64,000 nucleotides of DNA from JAILLW01 sp045640525 (GCA_045640525.1 JAZUFE010000058.1:1-64000); one strand, 5' to 3'. Positions 44,936-53,670 are shown, counted from the first letter of the stretch. The notes: generated from the letters alone by a model not told the origin. Program-made: numbers and translations.

Positions 44936-46774
44936 ATGGAGGAGACAATGTACAGTAGAAAAGAACTCAAACGTAAGGCCAAAGCCGCATTAAAAAAGCA
45001 CTTTTGGTTGTATGTATGCCTGTGTATCTTTGCCAGCATTATCGGTACCGATTACAGTTCTTCTTTATTATTTATAAGATATGATTCAAGCGCTATTGAA
45101 GATTCGACGGTAAACCATTACTCAGAACTAATTACGGATTTAGTCAATGGTGACATAGCTGCCGGTCAAAAATTGGCAGATACGCGATTACAGAATTCTT
45201 TGAATTCGCCGCTCAAAATAGGTAATATCGAACTTGGCCATACCAAAGGTGTTTTTTCAATTTTGGCCAATAATCTGTTTACCGGTTCATTCATAATTGC
45301 TCTTTTTAATACTATAATATCAATAACCAAATCGACCTCTGCAGCCGGAATTCTATTGATAGTAATTTTGGCCATATTGGTTATGGGAGCCATAATTTTC
45401 ATAAGCGAAACCTACAAAGTAATGTATGCCCGCATTTTTTTGGAGGGACACACCTATGATAAAGTCAGTCCTTCCAGCATATTTTTCCTGTTCCACGTCA
45501 AGAAGTGGATAAGCGTATCCTTGGCTCTTTTTAGAAAATACCTGTATATGCTTTTATGGTTTCCTACCGTTGTAGGATTCTTTATCAAAAAATACTCTTA
45601 CTATCTGGTCTCTTACATTTTGGCCGAGAATCCCACGCTTTCCGGTAAGGATGCAATTCAACTGTCGCGAAAGATGATGTACGGTCACAAGTGGGAGTGC
45701 TTCAAACTCGAATTTTCATTTATCGGTTGGGATATATTCGGTTTGCTCACAATGGGACTTGGAAGTGCACTGTTTGTCAATCCGTACAAAGAATCCGTTA
45801 TGGTTGAATACTATTCATATCTTCGACTGTTGGCACTTGAAAACAATATCGAGGGTGCACAACTACTAAATGATGTGTATTTATTCGAAAAACCTACCAA
45901 AGACGCTCTTCGTATGGCCTACCCGGATATAACGGCACTGATGGAAGAACCTATCCTGAATTACACTACCGGTAACAGTACTTTGGATTTCATAGCTTCG
46001 ACTTTCGGAGTTGTTCTTTCATATAACCAAAATGAACGTCAATACAGGGAAGACATGGTTAAGAAAACCAAGATTATCAATTCAAAACACACTATCGAAG
46101 GAAAATCATACCCCAACAGATTGTGCCCTATTCCCGAAAAAGAAAGAGAAATGCGCCTTGAGCATGCACTATACTTAAGGCATTATTCCGTTTGCTCACT
46201 GATTCTTATGTTCTTTATCTTTGCCTTCGTAGGATGGCTTTGGGAAGTAAGCATACATTTGGTCGAAGATCATGTTTTTGTCAATCGCGGCGTGTTACAC
46301 GGCCCCTGGCTCCCCATATACGGAGCCGGCGGAACAATGATTTTGATTATTCTGAACAAGTTCAGACGACAGCCTGCCATGGAATTCATCTCAACCGTGT
46401 GTCTGTGCGGAGTCGTAGAATATGTCACGTCCTGGTATCTGCAGTTCATTCATGGTGGCGAAAAATGGTGGGATTATTCCGGCTACTTTATCAATATTAA
46501 CGGCAGAATCTGTGCCGAAGGTCTTTTGGTTTTCGGTTTGGGCGGAATTGCCGCAGTATACTTCATCGCGCCGTCCCTGGACAACTTCCTTGCACGATTG
46601 AGTCTAAAGAAGGCTGTTATTATTTCAATCCTGCTTGCATGCATATTTACAGCCGATATACTTTATTCGCATCAGCACCCAAATACCGGAAAGGGAATAA
46701 CCGACTATGCTCTTTGTGATACTTTCACCGATTTACCTTGCGGTGAACATATTCTTCATACACGAAATATTTAA
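44936..46774 (+). CDS. DUF975 membrane protein fused to a CmpB-type putative ABC transporter permease domain
   Basis: The N-terminal part (about 1-310) is a DUF975 domain with about six helices (YSRKELKRKAKAALKKHFW start, LAENPTLSGKDAIQLSRKMMYGHKWE motif). The C-terminal part (about 420-600) is a second polytopic domain with the pattern FVGWLWEVSIHLVEDHVFVNRGVLHGPWLPIYGAGG of the putative ABC permease family PF06541. Despite that family's name no ATPase is nearby and its function is unproven. GAGGTGAT precedes the ATG. It overlaps the next gene by 68 bp. Confidence 0.85.
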   Translation: MEETMYSRKELKRKAKAALKKHFWLYVCLCIFASIIGTDYSSSLLFIRYDSSAIEDSTVNHYSELITDLVNGDIAAGQKLADTRLQNSLNSPLKIGNIELGHTKGVFSILANNLFTGSFIIALFNTIISITKSTSAAGILLIVILAILVMGAIIFISETYKVMYARIFLEGHTYDKVSPSSIFFLFHVKKWISVSLALFRKYLYMLLWFPTVVGFFIKKYSYYLVSYILAENPTLSGKDAIQLSRKMMYGHKWECFKLEFSFIGWDIFGLLTMGLGSALFVNPYKESVMVEYYSYLRLLALENNIEGAQLLNDVYLFEKPTKDALRMAYPDITALMEEPILNYTTGNSTLDFIASTFGVVLSYNQNERQYREDMVKKTKIINSKHTIEGKSYPNRLCPIPEKEREMRLEHALYLRHYSVCSLILMFFIFAFVGWLWEVSIHLVEDHVFVNRGVLHGPWLPIYGAGGTMILIILNKFRRQPAMEFISTVCLCGVVEYVTSWYLQFIHGGEKWWDYSGYFININGRICAEGLLVFGLGGIAAVYFIAPSLDNFLARLSLKKAVIISILLACIFTADILYSHQHPNTGKGITDYALCDTFTDLPCGEHILHTRNI

Positions 46775-47975
46775 ATGGCTGAATTCTTTATGTAACATAA
46801 CCAATGCCAACAAAACCGTTTTCAGGATTATTAAAATTACTCTTGGAATACTGTGCGGTTTTGCAACAATTGCCATTTTTATAGCTTTTCTGATTCCTGC
46901 CGGACTTTCCATGGACGAATATCCTACAATGTATAAACTGCGCCGCGTTCTTAAGACCATTGCAAATTACCATTTGGGCGTATTCATATACGAAGGAATA
47001 GCTTTTCTTGTAATTTTGGTATGCAGACTGTTGGAGCGCATTCACTGGATTAGGCAGGGCTTATCTAAAGAAGAACGTCAAAGCCGCCTATACAACAAAA
47101 GGCGATGCATTATCGGATTGCTGAATTTCGGATTCATCATTTTCGTAACAATATACGGAACGCACGTGGCACAGGATATCCGGATTACCCCCTACGAAAT
47201 CAGTATAGACAAATCCGTCCCCGATATGAACAGTATGAATATTGTTTTGGTATCCGACCTGCACATGGGGTACAATATCGGCATTGACCAAATAAGTCAA
47301 ATGGTTGCAAAAATCAATTCGCAAAATCCTGATTTGGTAGTTATCGCCGGTGACATTTTCGATAATGAGTACGAAGCCTTGGAAGATCCCGCAGCATTAA
47401 GCCGTCTTATATCCGAAATCAACTCGAAATACGGCGTTTACGGGGTTTGGGGAAATCACGATGTTGAAGAGCGAATACTCGGGGGCTTCACATTTTCAAA
47501 CGACTCGGAAGTCAAAAAGTATTCCGATGAAATGATGAAATTCATAGAAAATTCCGGCATAACAATGCTATGCGAAGAATCAGTTATGATAAATGACGAA
47601 ATATACCTATATGGTCGTCCCGACTACTCACGTCCGGGCAACAAAACTAACAGCAGATTATCCGCTGAAGATATTGTTAAAGATATGGATAGTTCCAAGC
47701 CTATCATCGTAATTGATCATCAGCCCAGAGAATACGATAAATTAGCTAAGGCCGGCGTTGATCTTGATCTTGGCGGTCACACACATGACGGACAATTCTT
47801 TCCCATGACACTGACTTCGCGCTACTTCACCTGGGAAAATTCTGCCGGTTATATCAAAAAAGGTGACATGCATTGCATAGTCACCTCAGGCGTCGGACTG
47901 TTTGGTCCAAATATAAGATTGGGATCCATTGCGGAAATCGCATCAATCAAAGTCAATTTTTCGCAAGGTCAATAA
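46707..47975 (+). CDS. Membrane-anchored metallophosphoesterase
   Basis: Four N-terminal transmembrane helices (about 1-155) precede a calcineurin-like phosphoesterase domain (about 175-410) with all metal-binding blocks: LVSDLHMGY, AGDIFDN, GNHDVEER, IDHQPRE and GGHTHDGQ. The architecture resembles YkuE/YaeI-type enzymes. The start at 46707 lies inside the 3' end of the preceding gene with AAAGGG upstream, suggesting coupled translation. Confidence 0.9.
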   Translation: MLFVILSPIYLAVNIFFIHEIFKWLNSLCNITNANKTVFRIIKITLGILCGFATIAIFIAFLIPAGLSMDEYPTMYKLRRVLKTIANYHLGVFIYEGIAFLVILVCRLLERIHWIRQGLSKEERQSRLYNKRRCIIGLLNFGFIIFVTIYGTHVAQDIRITPYEISIDKSVPDMNSMNIVLVSDLHMGYNIGIDQISQMVAKINSQNPDLVVIAGDIFDNEYEALEDPAALSRLISEINSKYGVYGVWGNHDVEERILGGFTFSNDSEVKKYSDEMMKFIENSGITMLCEESVMINDEIYLYGRPDYSRPGNKTNSRLSAEDIVKDMDSSKPIIVIDHQPREYDKLAKAGVDLDLGGHTHDGQFFPMTLTSRYFTWENSAGYIKKGDMHCIVTSGVGLFGPNIRLGSIAEIASIKVNFSQGQ

Positions 47976-48537
47976 TTATATCTTTACACTTCATTAATCC
48001 CAATCGTGAAGTATTCAAGCAAATATCGTAATTAGCTGCAGCACCGAACTCGGTATTGGTATAGTAAGAACAATATTTACGACGTTTCTTATCGATTGCT
48101 ATCATTTGATCGGCCATCTTCTTCGCTGTCGAATCGGGGTATATCTTCAGCAGTCTCTCGAGTTTCCAGTTACTGTCCGCGCAAAAGAAAACATGTAGCG
48201 TATTGTCAAAATGCTTCAAAATACTGTTGGCATTTCTGCCTACAATAACGCAATTTCCCTTTTCTCCTATTTTTTTAATAACCTGGCTTTGAGCTTCGAA
48301 TACCTTCTCATCGATCGGACGCGAATAAAAATCAAACAGGCTCTGTGCAAAGCCTAAATTGGAACCCGATTTCTCGTCCCAACGAAGGATTCTCTCAACA
48401 TCAATATTTGATTCTCTGGCAGCATTCAAAATTATTGTCTTGTCGCAATACTCATATCCAAGCTCGGCTGCAACAAGTTTGCCAACTTCTCCCGCGCCGG
48501 AACCAAATTCTCTTGAAATAGTAATTATTTTTTTCAT
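47953..48537 (-). CDS. Cytidylate kinase-like family protein
   Basis: A P-loop kinase of 194 residues that begins IITISREFGSGAGEVGKLVAAELG, the N-terminal signature of the cytidylate-kinase-like family (PF13189) found in Clostridia in addition to true Cmk. The lid region has IDKKRRKYCSYYT. Substrate not established. Its 3' end overlaps the convergent phosphoesterase gene by 23 bp. Confidence 0.88.
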   Translation of the reverse strand: MKKIITISREFGSGAGEVGKLVAAELGYEYCDKTIILNAARESNIDVERILRWDEKSGSNLGFAQSLFDFYSRPIDEKVFEAQSQVIKKIGEKGNCVIVGRNANSILKHFDNTLHVFFCADSNWKLERLLKIYPDSTAKKMADQMIAIDKKRRKYCSYYTNTEFGAAANYDICLNTSRLGLMKCKDIIIDLAKN

Positions 48538-48561
48538 AGCTGCCCCCTATAGCCAAGTAAT

Positions 48562-49299
48562 CTACAAAACCTTATTTAAGAAATCTATAGTTCTTTCTTC
48601 CTTGGGATGCGAAAGAACTTCCTCTGGAGTACCCTGCTCCACGATATAACCGCCATCCATAAATACAATTCTGTCAGCCACTTCTCTGGCGAAACCGATT
48701 TCATGTGTAACCACAATCATAGTCATACCTTCATGTGCAAGTTCTTTCATAACCGTAAGAACCTCACCCACCATTTCGGGGTCAAGAGCCGAAGTAGGTT
48801 CGTCAAACAGTATTAAATCCGGATTCATCGCCAAGGCCCTGGCAATTGCCACACGCTGTTTCTGACCTCCCGACAACTGTGAAGGATAGGCCTCGCATTT
48901 ATCCTGTAAACCAACTCGCTTCAAAAGTTCCATCGCTTTGAGATTGGCCTCTTCTTTAGTCATCAGCTTAAGTTCAACAGGAGCCATTGTAATATTCTGT
49001 ATCACATTTTTATTATTAAAAAGATTGAAATGCTGGAAAACCATTCCTATGTTTTCCCTGACTTTGTTAATATCGGTAGATTTATCGGTAATATCGTTTC
49101 CGTCTACAATAATAGTACCCTCCGTTGCTATTTCAAGCTTATTCAAGCAACGAAGAAACGTAGATTTGCCCGAACCTGAAGGTCCCAGCATAACAACAAC
49201 TTCACCTTTTTTCACGTCAAGACTTAAGTCTTTTAATACTTCCAGTTTACCGAAGCTCTTTTTTAGATTTTCTACATGAACAATAATATTATCTTCCAA
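48562..49299 (-). CDS. Polar amino-acid ABC transporter ATP-binding protein
   Basis: Walker A GPSGSGKST, Q-loop VFQHFNLF, signature LSGGQKQR, Walker B LILFDEPTSALDPE and the H-loop VTHEIGFA mark a complete ATPase of the GlnQ/HisP type (245 residues). It starts at a TTG (49299) 8 nt after GAGGAG and overlaps the permease gene by 11 bp. Confidence 0.95.
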   Translation of the reverse strand: MEDNIIVHVENLKKSFGKLEVLKDLSLDVKKGEVVVMLGPSGSGKSTFLRCLNKLEIATEGTIIVDGNDITDKSTDINKVRENIGMVFQHFNLFNNKNVIQNITMAPVELKLMTKEEANLKAMELLKRVGLQDKCEAYPSQLSGGQKQRVAIARALAMNPDLILFDEPTSALDPEMVGEVLTVMKELAHEGMTMIVVTHEIGFAREVADRIVFMDGGYIVEQGTPEEVLSHPKEERTIDFLNKVL

Positions 49300-49954
49300 C
49301 TTTAAGTCTCCTCTCGATGTGTTTAGCTACTTTACTTAAGGTTATGATTACTATCATATACATAAGTCCTACAACAGCCCATGTCTCAAGAATCTTGAAG
49401 TTGATAGCAGCTATATTTTTACCCTGATTGGTTAATTCCGGGAATCCTATTACCGAAAGGATTGACGTATCTTTCAAGGTGATAATGAATTGATTAATAA
49501 TAGAAGGGATCATCGTCTTAATTGCCTGCGGAAGTACAACAAGTCTCATACTCTTACCATACGTAAGTCCCAAGGAGCGGGAAGCTTCCATCTGGCCCTT
49601 ATCCACAGATTCGATACCTGCACGTATTATCTCCGCCATATAGGCACCACAGTTCATTGAAAGTGCAATTATACCTGCCCACAATGCCGACAGTCTGATA
49701 GGAACACCTATCGCCTGCATTCCTGCCGGAATGCCAAAATATATAAAGTAGGCCAAAACAATAAGCGGAACACCTCGTATGGCATCTACATAAACAGTTC
49801 CCAAAATATTAAGGGCTCTGTTTCTTGCCACATTGCACAGTGCAAACAAAAGACCGATTACCATTGCAAAAATTAAAGACAGGAAACACAATTCAATCGT
49901 TTTTCCCATTGATTTGAGCAATAGTGTTCCATAAGTTTCAATAATAAAAAGCAT
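49289..49954 (-). CDS. Polar amino-acid ABC transporter permease
   Basis: A 221-residue HisM/GlnP-type permease with five helices and the EAA loop (GMEASRSLGLTYGKSMRLVVLPQA), which docks the ATPase. Good GGGAG before the ATG. Confidence 0.95.
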   Translation of the reverse strand: MLFIIETYGTLLLKSMGKTIELCFLSLIFAMVIGLLFALCNVARNRALNILGTVYVDAIRGVPLIVLAYFIYFGIPAGMQAIGVPIRLSALWAGIIALSMNCGAYMAEIIRAGIESVDKGQMEASRSLGLTYGKSMRLVVLPQAIKTMIPSIINQFIITLKDTSILSVIGFPELTNQGKNIAAINFKILETWAVVGLMYMIVIITLSKVAKHIERRLKVGR

Positions 49955-50008
49955 ATATTTCTCCCTTCAAACAGCATTACTATTTTATCAAGAAAACGTA
50001 TGCTTTGC

Positions 50009-50043
50009 AAATAAAAAAGCCTCGGATGCAATGCACCCGAGGC
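50009..50043 (-). terminator. Intercistronic terminator between binding-protein and permease genes
   Basis: A stem GCCTCGG/CCGAGGC (50019-50025 with 50037-50043, extended by an inner TGC/GCA) is followed by TTTTTTATTTG on the minus strand. It would lower permease/ATPase expression relative to the binding protein, common in ABC importer operons. Confidence 0.8.
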
Positions 50044-50057
50044 CGATTAAAATACTA

Positions 50058-50903
50058 TTAGTTCAAATACTTATCAAGGATTTCCTGATATTTTCCGTTA
50101 GCCTTAATATTAGCCAATCCCTTGTTAAACATATCAAGTAATTCCTGATTCTCCGGATTCATAATAGCGAATCCGTAAGGAGCTGCTTCTGATTCCATTC
50201 CTTCGGGAACCTTAAGATCCAAACCACCTTCTTTAATAGAAGCCTTCATGATAGGTGTATCTTCACAGCAAGCTGCTGAATTTCCTAAGATAACATCCTG
50301 ATACATTGTAGGTGAATCTTCGAATACAGTTACTGTAAATCCATACTGATCCTTGAGGCTGTTAGCGAAATCAGCACCTGCTGTACCGTTCTTAACTGCT
50401 ACGTTCAATCCTGCAAGATCCTCATATGAAGCGATTGTCGAATCACCCTTAACTACAAATGTCTGGGTTGCATCATAATAACCGTCTGAGAAAATCCAGC
50501 CTGAATCAATTCTCTCCTGCTTAATTGTAGCACCTGCAATCAAAGCATCAGCCTGACCTGCCTGAACTGCTGCGACACCTGAATCCCATCCAAGTGACTG
50601 AAGTTCATATGCAAATCCCTGATCCTCAGCAATTGCTGCCAAAACATCTACGTCAATTCCTACGAAATTGCCTTCTGCATCAGTATATTCAAAAGGCTTG
50701 AATACTGTATCTGTTGCAATAATCCATACTTTATCCGAAGTTGTTGCAGAAGCTTCTGTTGAAGTTTCTTCTGAAGTTGAAGCAGCTACAGTCTCCTCAG
50801 ATGTTGATGCTGCAGAAGCTGCTGCATCTGTTGATGCACCACATGCTGTCAATGCACCAAGAAGCATTGCTCCGCACAAAAGTGTTGAAATAATCTTCTT
50901 CAT
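50058..50903 (-). CDS. Amino-acid ABC transporter substrate-binding lipoprotein
   Basis: A lipoprotein signal peptide with lipobox LGALTAC is followed by a Ser/Ala/Thr/Glu-rich linker and a family-3 periplasmic-binding fold (DTVFKPFEYTDAEGNFVGIDVDVLAAIAE, then LIAGATIKQERID). The ATG at 50903 has AAGGAG upstream; the ORF extends seven codons without support. Ligand specificity cannot be read with confidence; it is the cystine/glutamine-type class. Confidence 0.93.
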   Translation of the reverse strand: MKKIISTLLCGAMLLGALTACGASTDAAASAASTSEETVAASTSEETSTEASATTSDKVWIIATDTVFKPFEYTDAEGNFVGIDVDVLAAIAEDQGFAYELQSLGWDSGVAAVQAGQADALIAGATIKQERIDSGWIFSDGYYDATQTFVVKGDSTIASYEDLAGLNVAVKNGTAGADFANSLKDQYGFTVTVFEDSPTMYQDVILGNSAACCEDTPIMKASIKEGGLDLKVPEGMESEAAPYGFAIMNPENQELLDMFNKGLANIKANGKYQEILDKYLN

Positions 50904-50924
50904 AACTTTCTCCTTAAGTCTCAA

Positions 50925-51335
50925 TTATTCAGTTACTTCCTTAGAATACTTAGTAACTTCCTCTCCTGAAGGCTGTAAGTATACGTAAGTAATTGTAACA
51001 GCATCCTTAACACCACTGTTGCCTACAAGGCTTGTTCTGATCTGCTTCCATGTAGCATCGTCCATGTTGTCACAGTTTGACTTAATTGTGTCACCCATCT
51101 CTGCAGGTACTTCATCAATGTATGTGTAAGTGTAAATTACTTCATTACCCTTAACTTCATATTCGATAGCCGAATATGTGGTTGAATACATATCATATGC
51201 AGCCTGGATATCAGCATCAAGTGTGGACTTATTGTTGTCCTTTGCGTAATAGCTCTCAAGTGTTTCTGAACCTGAGCAAGCAACAAGTGCGAGTAACATT
51301 GATAATGCTACCATGATTGATAATAATTTTTTCAT
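50925..51335 (-). CDS. DUF4854-like lipoprotein
   Basis: A 136-residue lipoprotein (lipobox LLALVAC, Cys at about 20) with a compact domain of about 110 residues (SYYAKDNNKSTLDADIQA, YTYTYIDEVP) resembling DUF4854. It is the first gene of the importer operon, 21 bp before the binding-protein gene, so it may assist uptake; this is inference. Confidence 0.75.
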   Translation of the reverse strand: MKKLLSIMVALSMLLALVACSGSETLESYYAKDNNKSTLDADIQAAYDMYSTTYSAIEYEVKGNEVIYTYTYIDEVPAEMGDTIKSNCDNMDDATWKQIRTSLVGNSGVKDAVTITYVYLQPSGEEVTKYSKEVTE

Positions 51336-51372
51336 AAGTTTTCTCCTCTCGAGTTGTAATTAGTCAAATGAC

Positions 51373-51401
51373 ATTTTAACCGATGATACATTGAGTTACA
51401 A
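51373..51401 (-). promoter_or_regulatory. Promoter of the amino-acid importer operon
   Basis: TTGTAA (51396-51401) and TAAAAT (51373-51378) are 17 bp apart on the minus strand, about 35 bp before the lipoprotein start. Confidence 0.6.
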
Positions 51402-51499
51402 GCATCAATTTAACAATCTTTCACAAAAATATGCAATGTTTTTTGTACGAATACACCAAGTTATATATTTTGAGCATTTTCAGCTTAGCGAATATCGTA

Positions 51500-51529
51500 A
51501 AAATAGGGGCGACCATACCGGTCGCCCCC
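51500..51529. terminator. Terminator behind the SGNH-like gene
   Basis: A 9-bp stem GGGGCGACC/GGTCGCCCC (51506-51514 with 51520-51528) has TATTTTTAC on the minus strand side and a pyrimidine-rich run on the plus strand. Confidence 0.8.
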
Positions 51530-51555
51530 TTCTTCTCTTTCGTAATTCAAATATA

Positions 51556-52323
51556 TCAGAATTCCTCAGGCAACAGCAACATTAAAATTTTCTTGCTGGT
51601 ATCTTCATCATAATGAACACCTGCATCATCCTCGAAATCATAGCCTGCCTGTTGTAAAAAGACATTCAGATTCACTATTTTGACTTCTTTGCTTTTCTTG
51701 AATTTGGCATTAAAGCTGTCTATCAGCACGTTATTAAGCCGAGCGGTTACTGCTGCACCCACATTTGAAACAGGTCCTACATTATATTGGGTAACTTCCG
51801 AAAATTTACCTGTTTGGGCAATCTGTTTATCCAAAGCTAGCAAGGCCTTGGGAGTTTTGGAGCCTTCATTAATGTCATTAACACCAAACATATCGGCAAA
51901 TTTGTAATCCACGCAGTTCTGCAGGCAAGGGGCATTCTCCAAAAGTGCATTCATTCTGCACCATGCACTCTTGGCCGCTCCGTCCAAATAGGAGCCACCT
52001 CCCTCGGCACATATGACCAAAATCTGATTATTCTTTCGGTATATACCGTCACAAATCTTTCCCTCAAAAGATGTATATACTTTCTCCCAATCCTTATCTT
52101 TCCATAATAAAGCTTCGATCGAACAGCATCTGCTGTCGCCTATAACAGTCAAAACCTTATCCGGATTATTCAAACTGTTCTTTGAAAGCGTATTTTCGGG
52201 CAATGTACAACCCCTATCCGTAGGTGTATCAGCCAACGCCGACACATTGAATGCTGTCATACTCAAAGCAGCAACAACCAAGAACAATACAGTAACAATA
52301 TTCCTTTTCATATAAGTTCTCAT
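51556..52323 (-). CDS. Secreted SGNH-like protein
   Basis: After a signal peptide (about 1-30, cleavage near VSALA) the mature protein has TVIGDSRCCSI, a GDSx nucleophile-like block, a FGVNDIN block with Asn, and a C-terminal DAGVHYDEDT block with Asp and His, matching the order of SGNH/GDSL hydrolase motifs. It may act on extracellular esters or cell-wall acyl groups. I start at 52323, where GGAG lies 6 nt upstream; the longer ORF would precede the signal peptide with 34 hydrophilic residues. The 115-bp leader borders the attachment-like repeat at 52447. Confidence 0.75.
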   Translation of the reverse strand: MRTYMKRNIVTVLFLVVAALSMTAFNVSALADTPTDRGCTLPENTLSKNSLNNPDKVLTVIGDSRCCSIEALLWKDKDWEKVYTSFEGKICDGIYRKNNQILVICAEGGGSYLDGAAKSAWCRMNALLENAPCLQNCVDYKFADMFGVNDINEGSKTPKALLALDKQIAQTGKFSEVTQYNVGPVSNVGAAVTARLNNVLIDSFNAKFKKSKEVKIVNLNVFLQQAGYDFEDDAGVHYDEDTSKKILMLLLPEEF

Positions 52324-52446
52324 ATTATGTACTCCGTAGCATTTTTCCACCTTAGCAGGGGCGTGTCCATCAAAATTGGTACCATGCGTACAGCGGGTGG
52401 ACTTAAATCCCCAAATATGATTCATATGAGTCCAAAATAGCGCGCA

Positions 52447-52464
52447 TGCGTTAGAGGATTCGAA
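52447..52464. repeat. Attachment-site-like direct repeat, distal copy
   Basis: The 18 bp TGCGTTAGAGGATTCGAA are identical to the 3' part (T-loop to acceptor) of tRNA-Arg at 53673-53690, in the same orientation and 1,226 bp away. This is the usual layout of an integrated element at a tRNA gene. Confidence 0.75.
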
Positions 52465-52568
52465 GAGTTAAGAGCCAAAAACACTTATAAAATAAGGGTT
52501 CTAGCCTTCTCAAAAAAATGATGGAGCAAAGATTGGATCAAAGAAGCATATCGACATAAAGGTGTTGC

Positions 52569-53015
52569 TCAAGCACTCCTTCCTGCTTTCGCCTCTCCAT
52601 ATTCTCGTTTCATCGCTTCCACAGAAACAACCCACTGCTTTCCAAATTTGCAGACGTCAATTCCATTAAGAAGTTTGCCATAAGTAATTGCTTTTCTTAA
52701 TGTACTTTCATTTAGCCCCCAAAGTTCAGTTGCGTCAGCAAACGACATAAGTCCATCAAATGGTGTATCTACTTGAACTCCATTATCCCACAGTTCATCA
52801 CACGATAAATCTAGGTCATCGTTCCATACAATTCCATATCCGCCAACATCAGTTGTCACAGCGAAAAATTCGTCCTCATGTTCCTTGAAATAAGTAAACA
52901 CCTTAAGTTTTTCAAACAATGGTTTTATATCATATATCTTTGTAATACCCTCACAAAACTGAATGCTTAACTTATAATCAGGCAAAGCGTTTACATTTTT
53001 TACTTTATGAAACAT
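52569..53015 (-). CDS. DUF2442 protein with C-terminal DNA-binding-like helix
   Basis: Residues about 1-85 match DUF2442 (KLSIQFCEGITKIYDIKPLFE, DVGGYGIVWNDDLDLSCDELWDNG). The C-terminal half (SFADATELWGLNESTLRKAITYGKL) looks like an excisionase/AlpA-type winged helix. The start at 53015 has GAGGAGG 8 nt upstream; the track can be extended 20 codons. It is paired with the DUF4160 gene 17 bp upstream, a combination often listed as a putative toxin-antitoxin module; the helix could bind the palindrome in front of the pair. Confidence 0.8.
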   Translation of the reverse strand: MFHKVKNVNALPDYKLSIQFCEGITKIYDIKPLFEKLKVFTYFKEHEDEFFAVTTDVGGYGIVWNDDLDLSCDELWDNGVQVDTPFDGLMSFADATELWGLNESTLRKAITYGKLLNGIDVCKFGKQWVVSVEAMKREYGEAKAGRSA

Positions 53016-53032
53016 AACAATCGCCTCCTCGT

Positions 53033-53287
53033 CTATTCCAAAGGTGGAAGTTTCTTGAATTCTTGTGTCTCCCAAATATTCTGTAATTCACTTCTATTTA
53101 TTTCAATCCATTCTCTTACCATCTTCAAGGCCTTAGGTGGCAGATATCCTTCAAGAACATCCCCTGTCATATAATCTATAGCTGCAACATCATCATTATA
53201 AATCGCATGAATATGTGGTGGGTTATGTTCCCCTTGAAGAAAATACATTTTTATAACAATTCCGTAAAATCTTGATAGTACTGGCAT
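53033..53287 (-). CDS. DUF4160 protein
   Basis: An 84-residue protein with the DUF4160 signature: GIVIKMYF near the N-terminus and the EHNPPHIHAIY motif, then a C-terminal helical segment (ALKMVREWIEINRSEL). Function unproven; such genes usually sit directly before a DUF2442 gene, as here. GGGG lies upstream of the ATG. Confidence 0.85.
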   Translation of the reverse strand: MPVLSRFYGIVIKMYFLQGEHNPPHIHAIYNDDVAAIDYMTGDVLEGYLPPKALKMVREWIEINRSELQNIWETQEFKKLPPLE

Positions 53288-53306
53288 TACTATTCCCCCT
53301 TTTACC

Positions 53307-53334
53307 CATCATATCACGGTATCGTGATATGATG
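53307..53334 (-). promoter_or_regulatory. Operator-like perfect palindrome and promoter of the DUF4160/DUF2442 pair
   Basis: Arms CATCATATCACG (53307-53318) and CGTGATATGATG (53323-53334) form a perfect 12-bp inverted repeat around GTAT. On the minus strand TATGAT inside the proximal arm can act as -10 with a TTGCAT about 18 bp upstream, so a bound protein would block the promoter. Autoregulation by the DUF2442 protein is the simplest reading. Confidence 0.65.
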
Positions 53335-53480
53335 CAATCTATTTATGCAATTTTGAATTTATTCTACAAACGAGCTAGCTGAATTTCTTGAGGCCATCAT
53401 TTGAATTTTAGAGTCCAGATATTTTCCTTTATAAGGGTGGACCAAACTGGGCCAAGAAATTTTTCGAAGCTCAAAACATG

Positions 53481-53517
53481 AAAAAGCCCCGAAAACATCA
53501 CGTTTCCGGGGCCCAAA
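53481..53517 (-). terminator. Terminator in the tRNA-Arg flank
   Basis: A stem GCCCCG..AAAC/GTTT..CGGGGC (53486-53496 with 53502-53512) is followed on the minus strand by TTTTTCATG. Confidence 0.7.
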
Positions 53518-53621
53518 AATCGCGTGCGTTAGAAGGCTCACGAGGTCCGGTGGACCTCGGTTTTGAGCCGACCGGAGCGAAGCGTAGATCGAACCCCGGG
53601 TTCGAAGAATCGGGGTTCGAT

Positions 53622-53668
53622 AGTAATGAAAAAAGGTGGTGTCCTAAGACATCACCTTTTTCATTACT
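53622..53668 (-). terminator. Terminator of tRNA-Arg
   Basis: A very long stem of about 21 bp (AGTAATGAAAAA...GGTG with CACC...TTTTTCATTACT, centre CTAA) starts 3 bp past the tRNA and includes a T run on both strands. Confidence 0.8.
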
Positions 53669-53670
53669 CA

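Larger units (their letters stand above)
53335..53670. other. Gene-free hairpin-rich segment between the islet and tRNA-Arg
   Basis: No open frame with a ribosome binding site is seen. The segment holds two terminators (53481-53517 and 53622-53668), a partial copy of the tRNA 3' end (TGCGTTAGA, from 53525), a nested hairpin (GGCTCA/TGAGCC around CGAGGTCC/GGACCTCG, 53536-53569) and a TCGAACCCC/GGGGTTCGA stem (about 53589-53620). The stacking of tRNA end fragments and hairpins suggests repeated integration or a tRNA-associated repeat element. Confidence 0.6.

Noticed and set aside
52525..52585. Plus-strand frame reading EAYRHKGVAQALL, like a GNAT acetyltransferase acetyl-CoA loop
   Set aside because: Only about 16 residues match, a stop lies just upstream and the frame runs antisense into the DUF2442 gene. 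It may be a gene scrap near the islet end, but chance is as likely.
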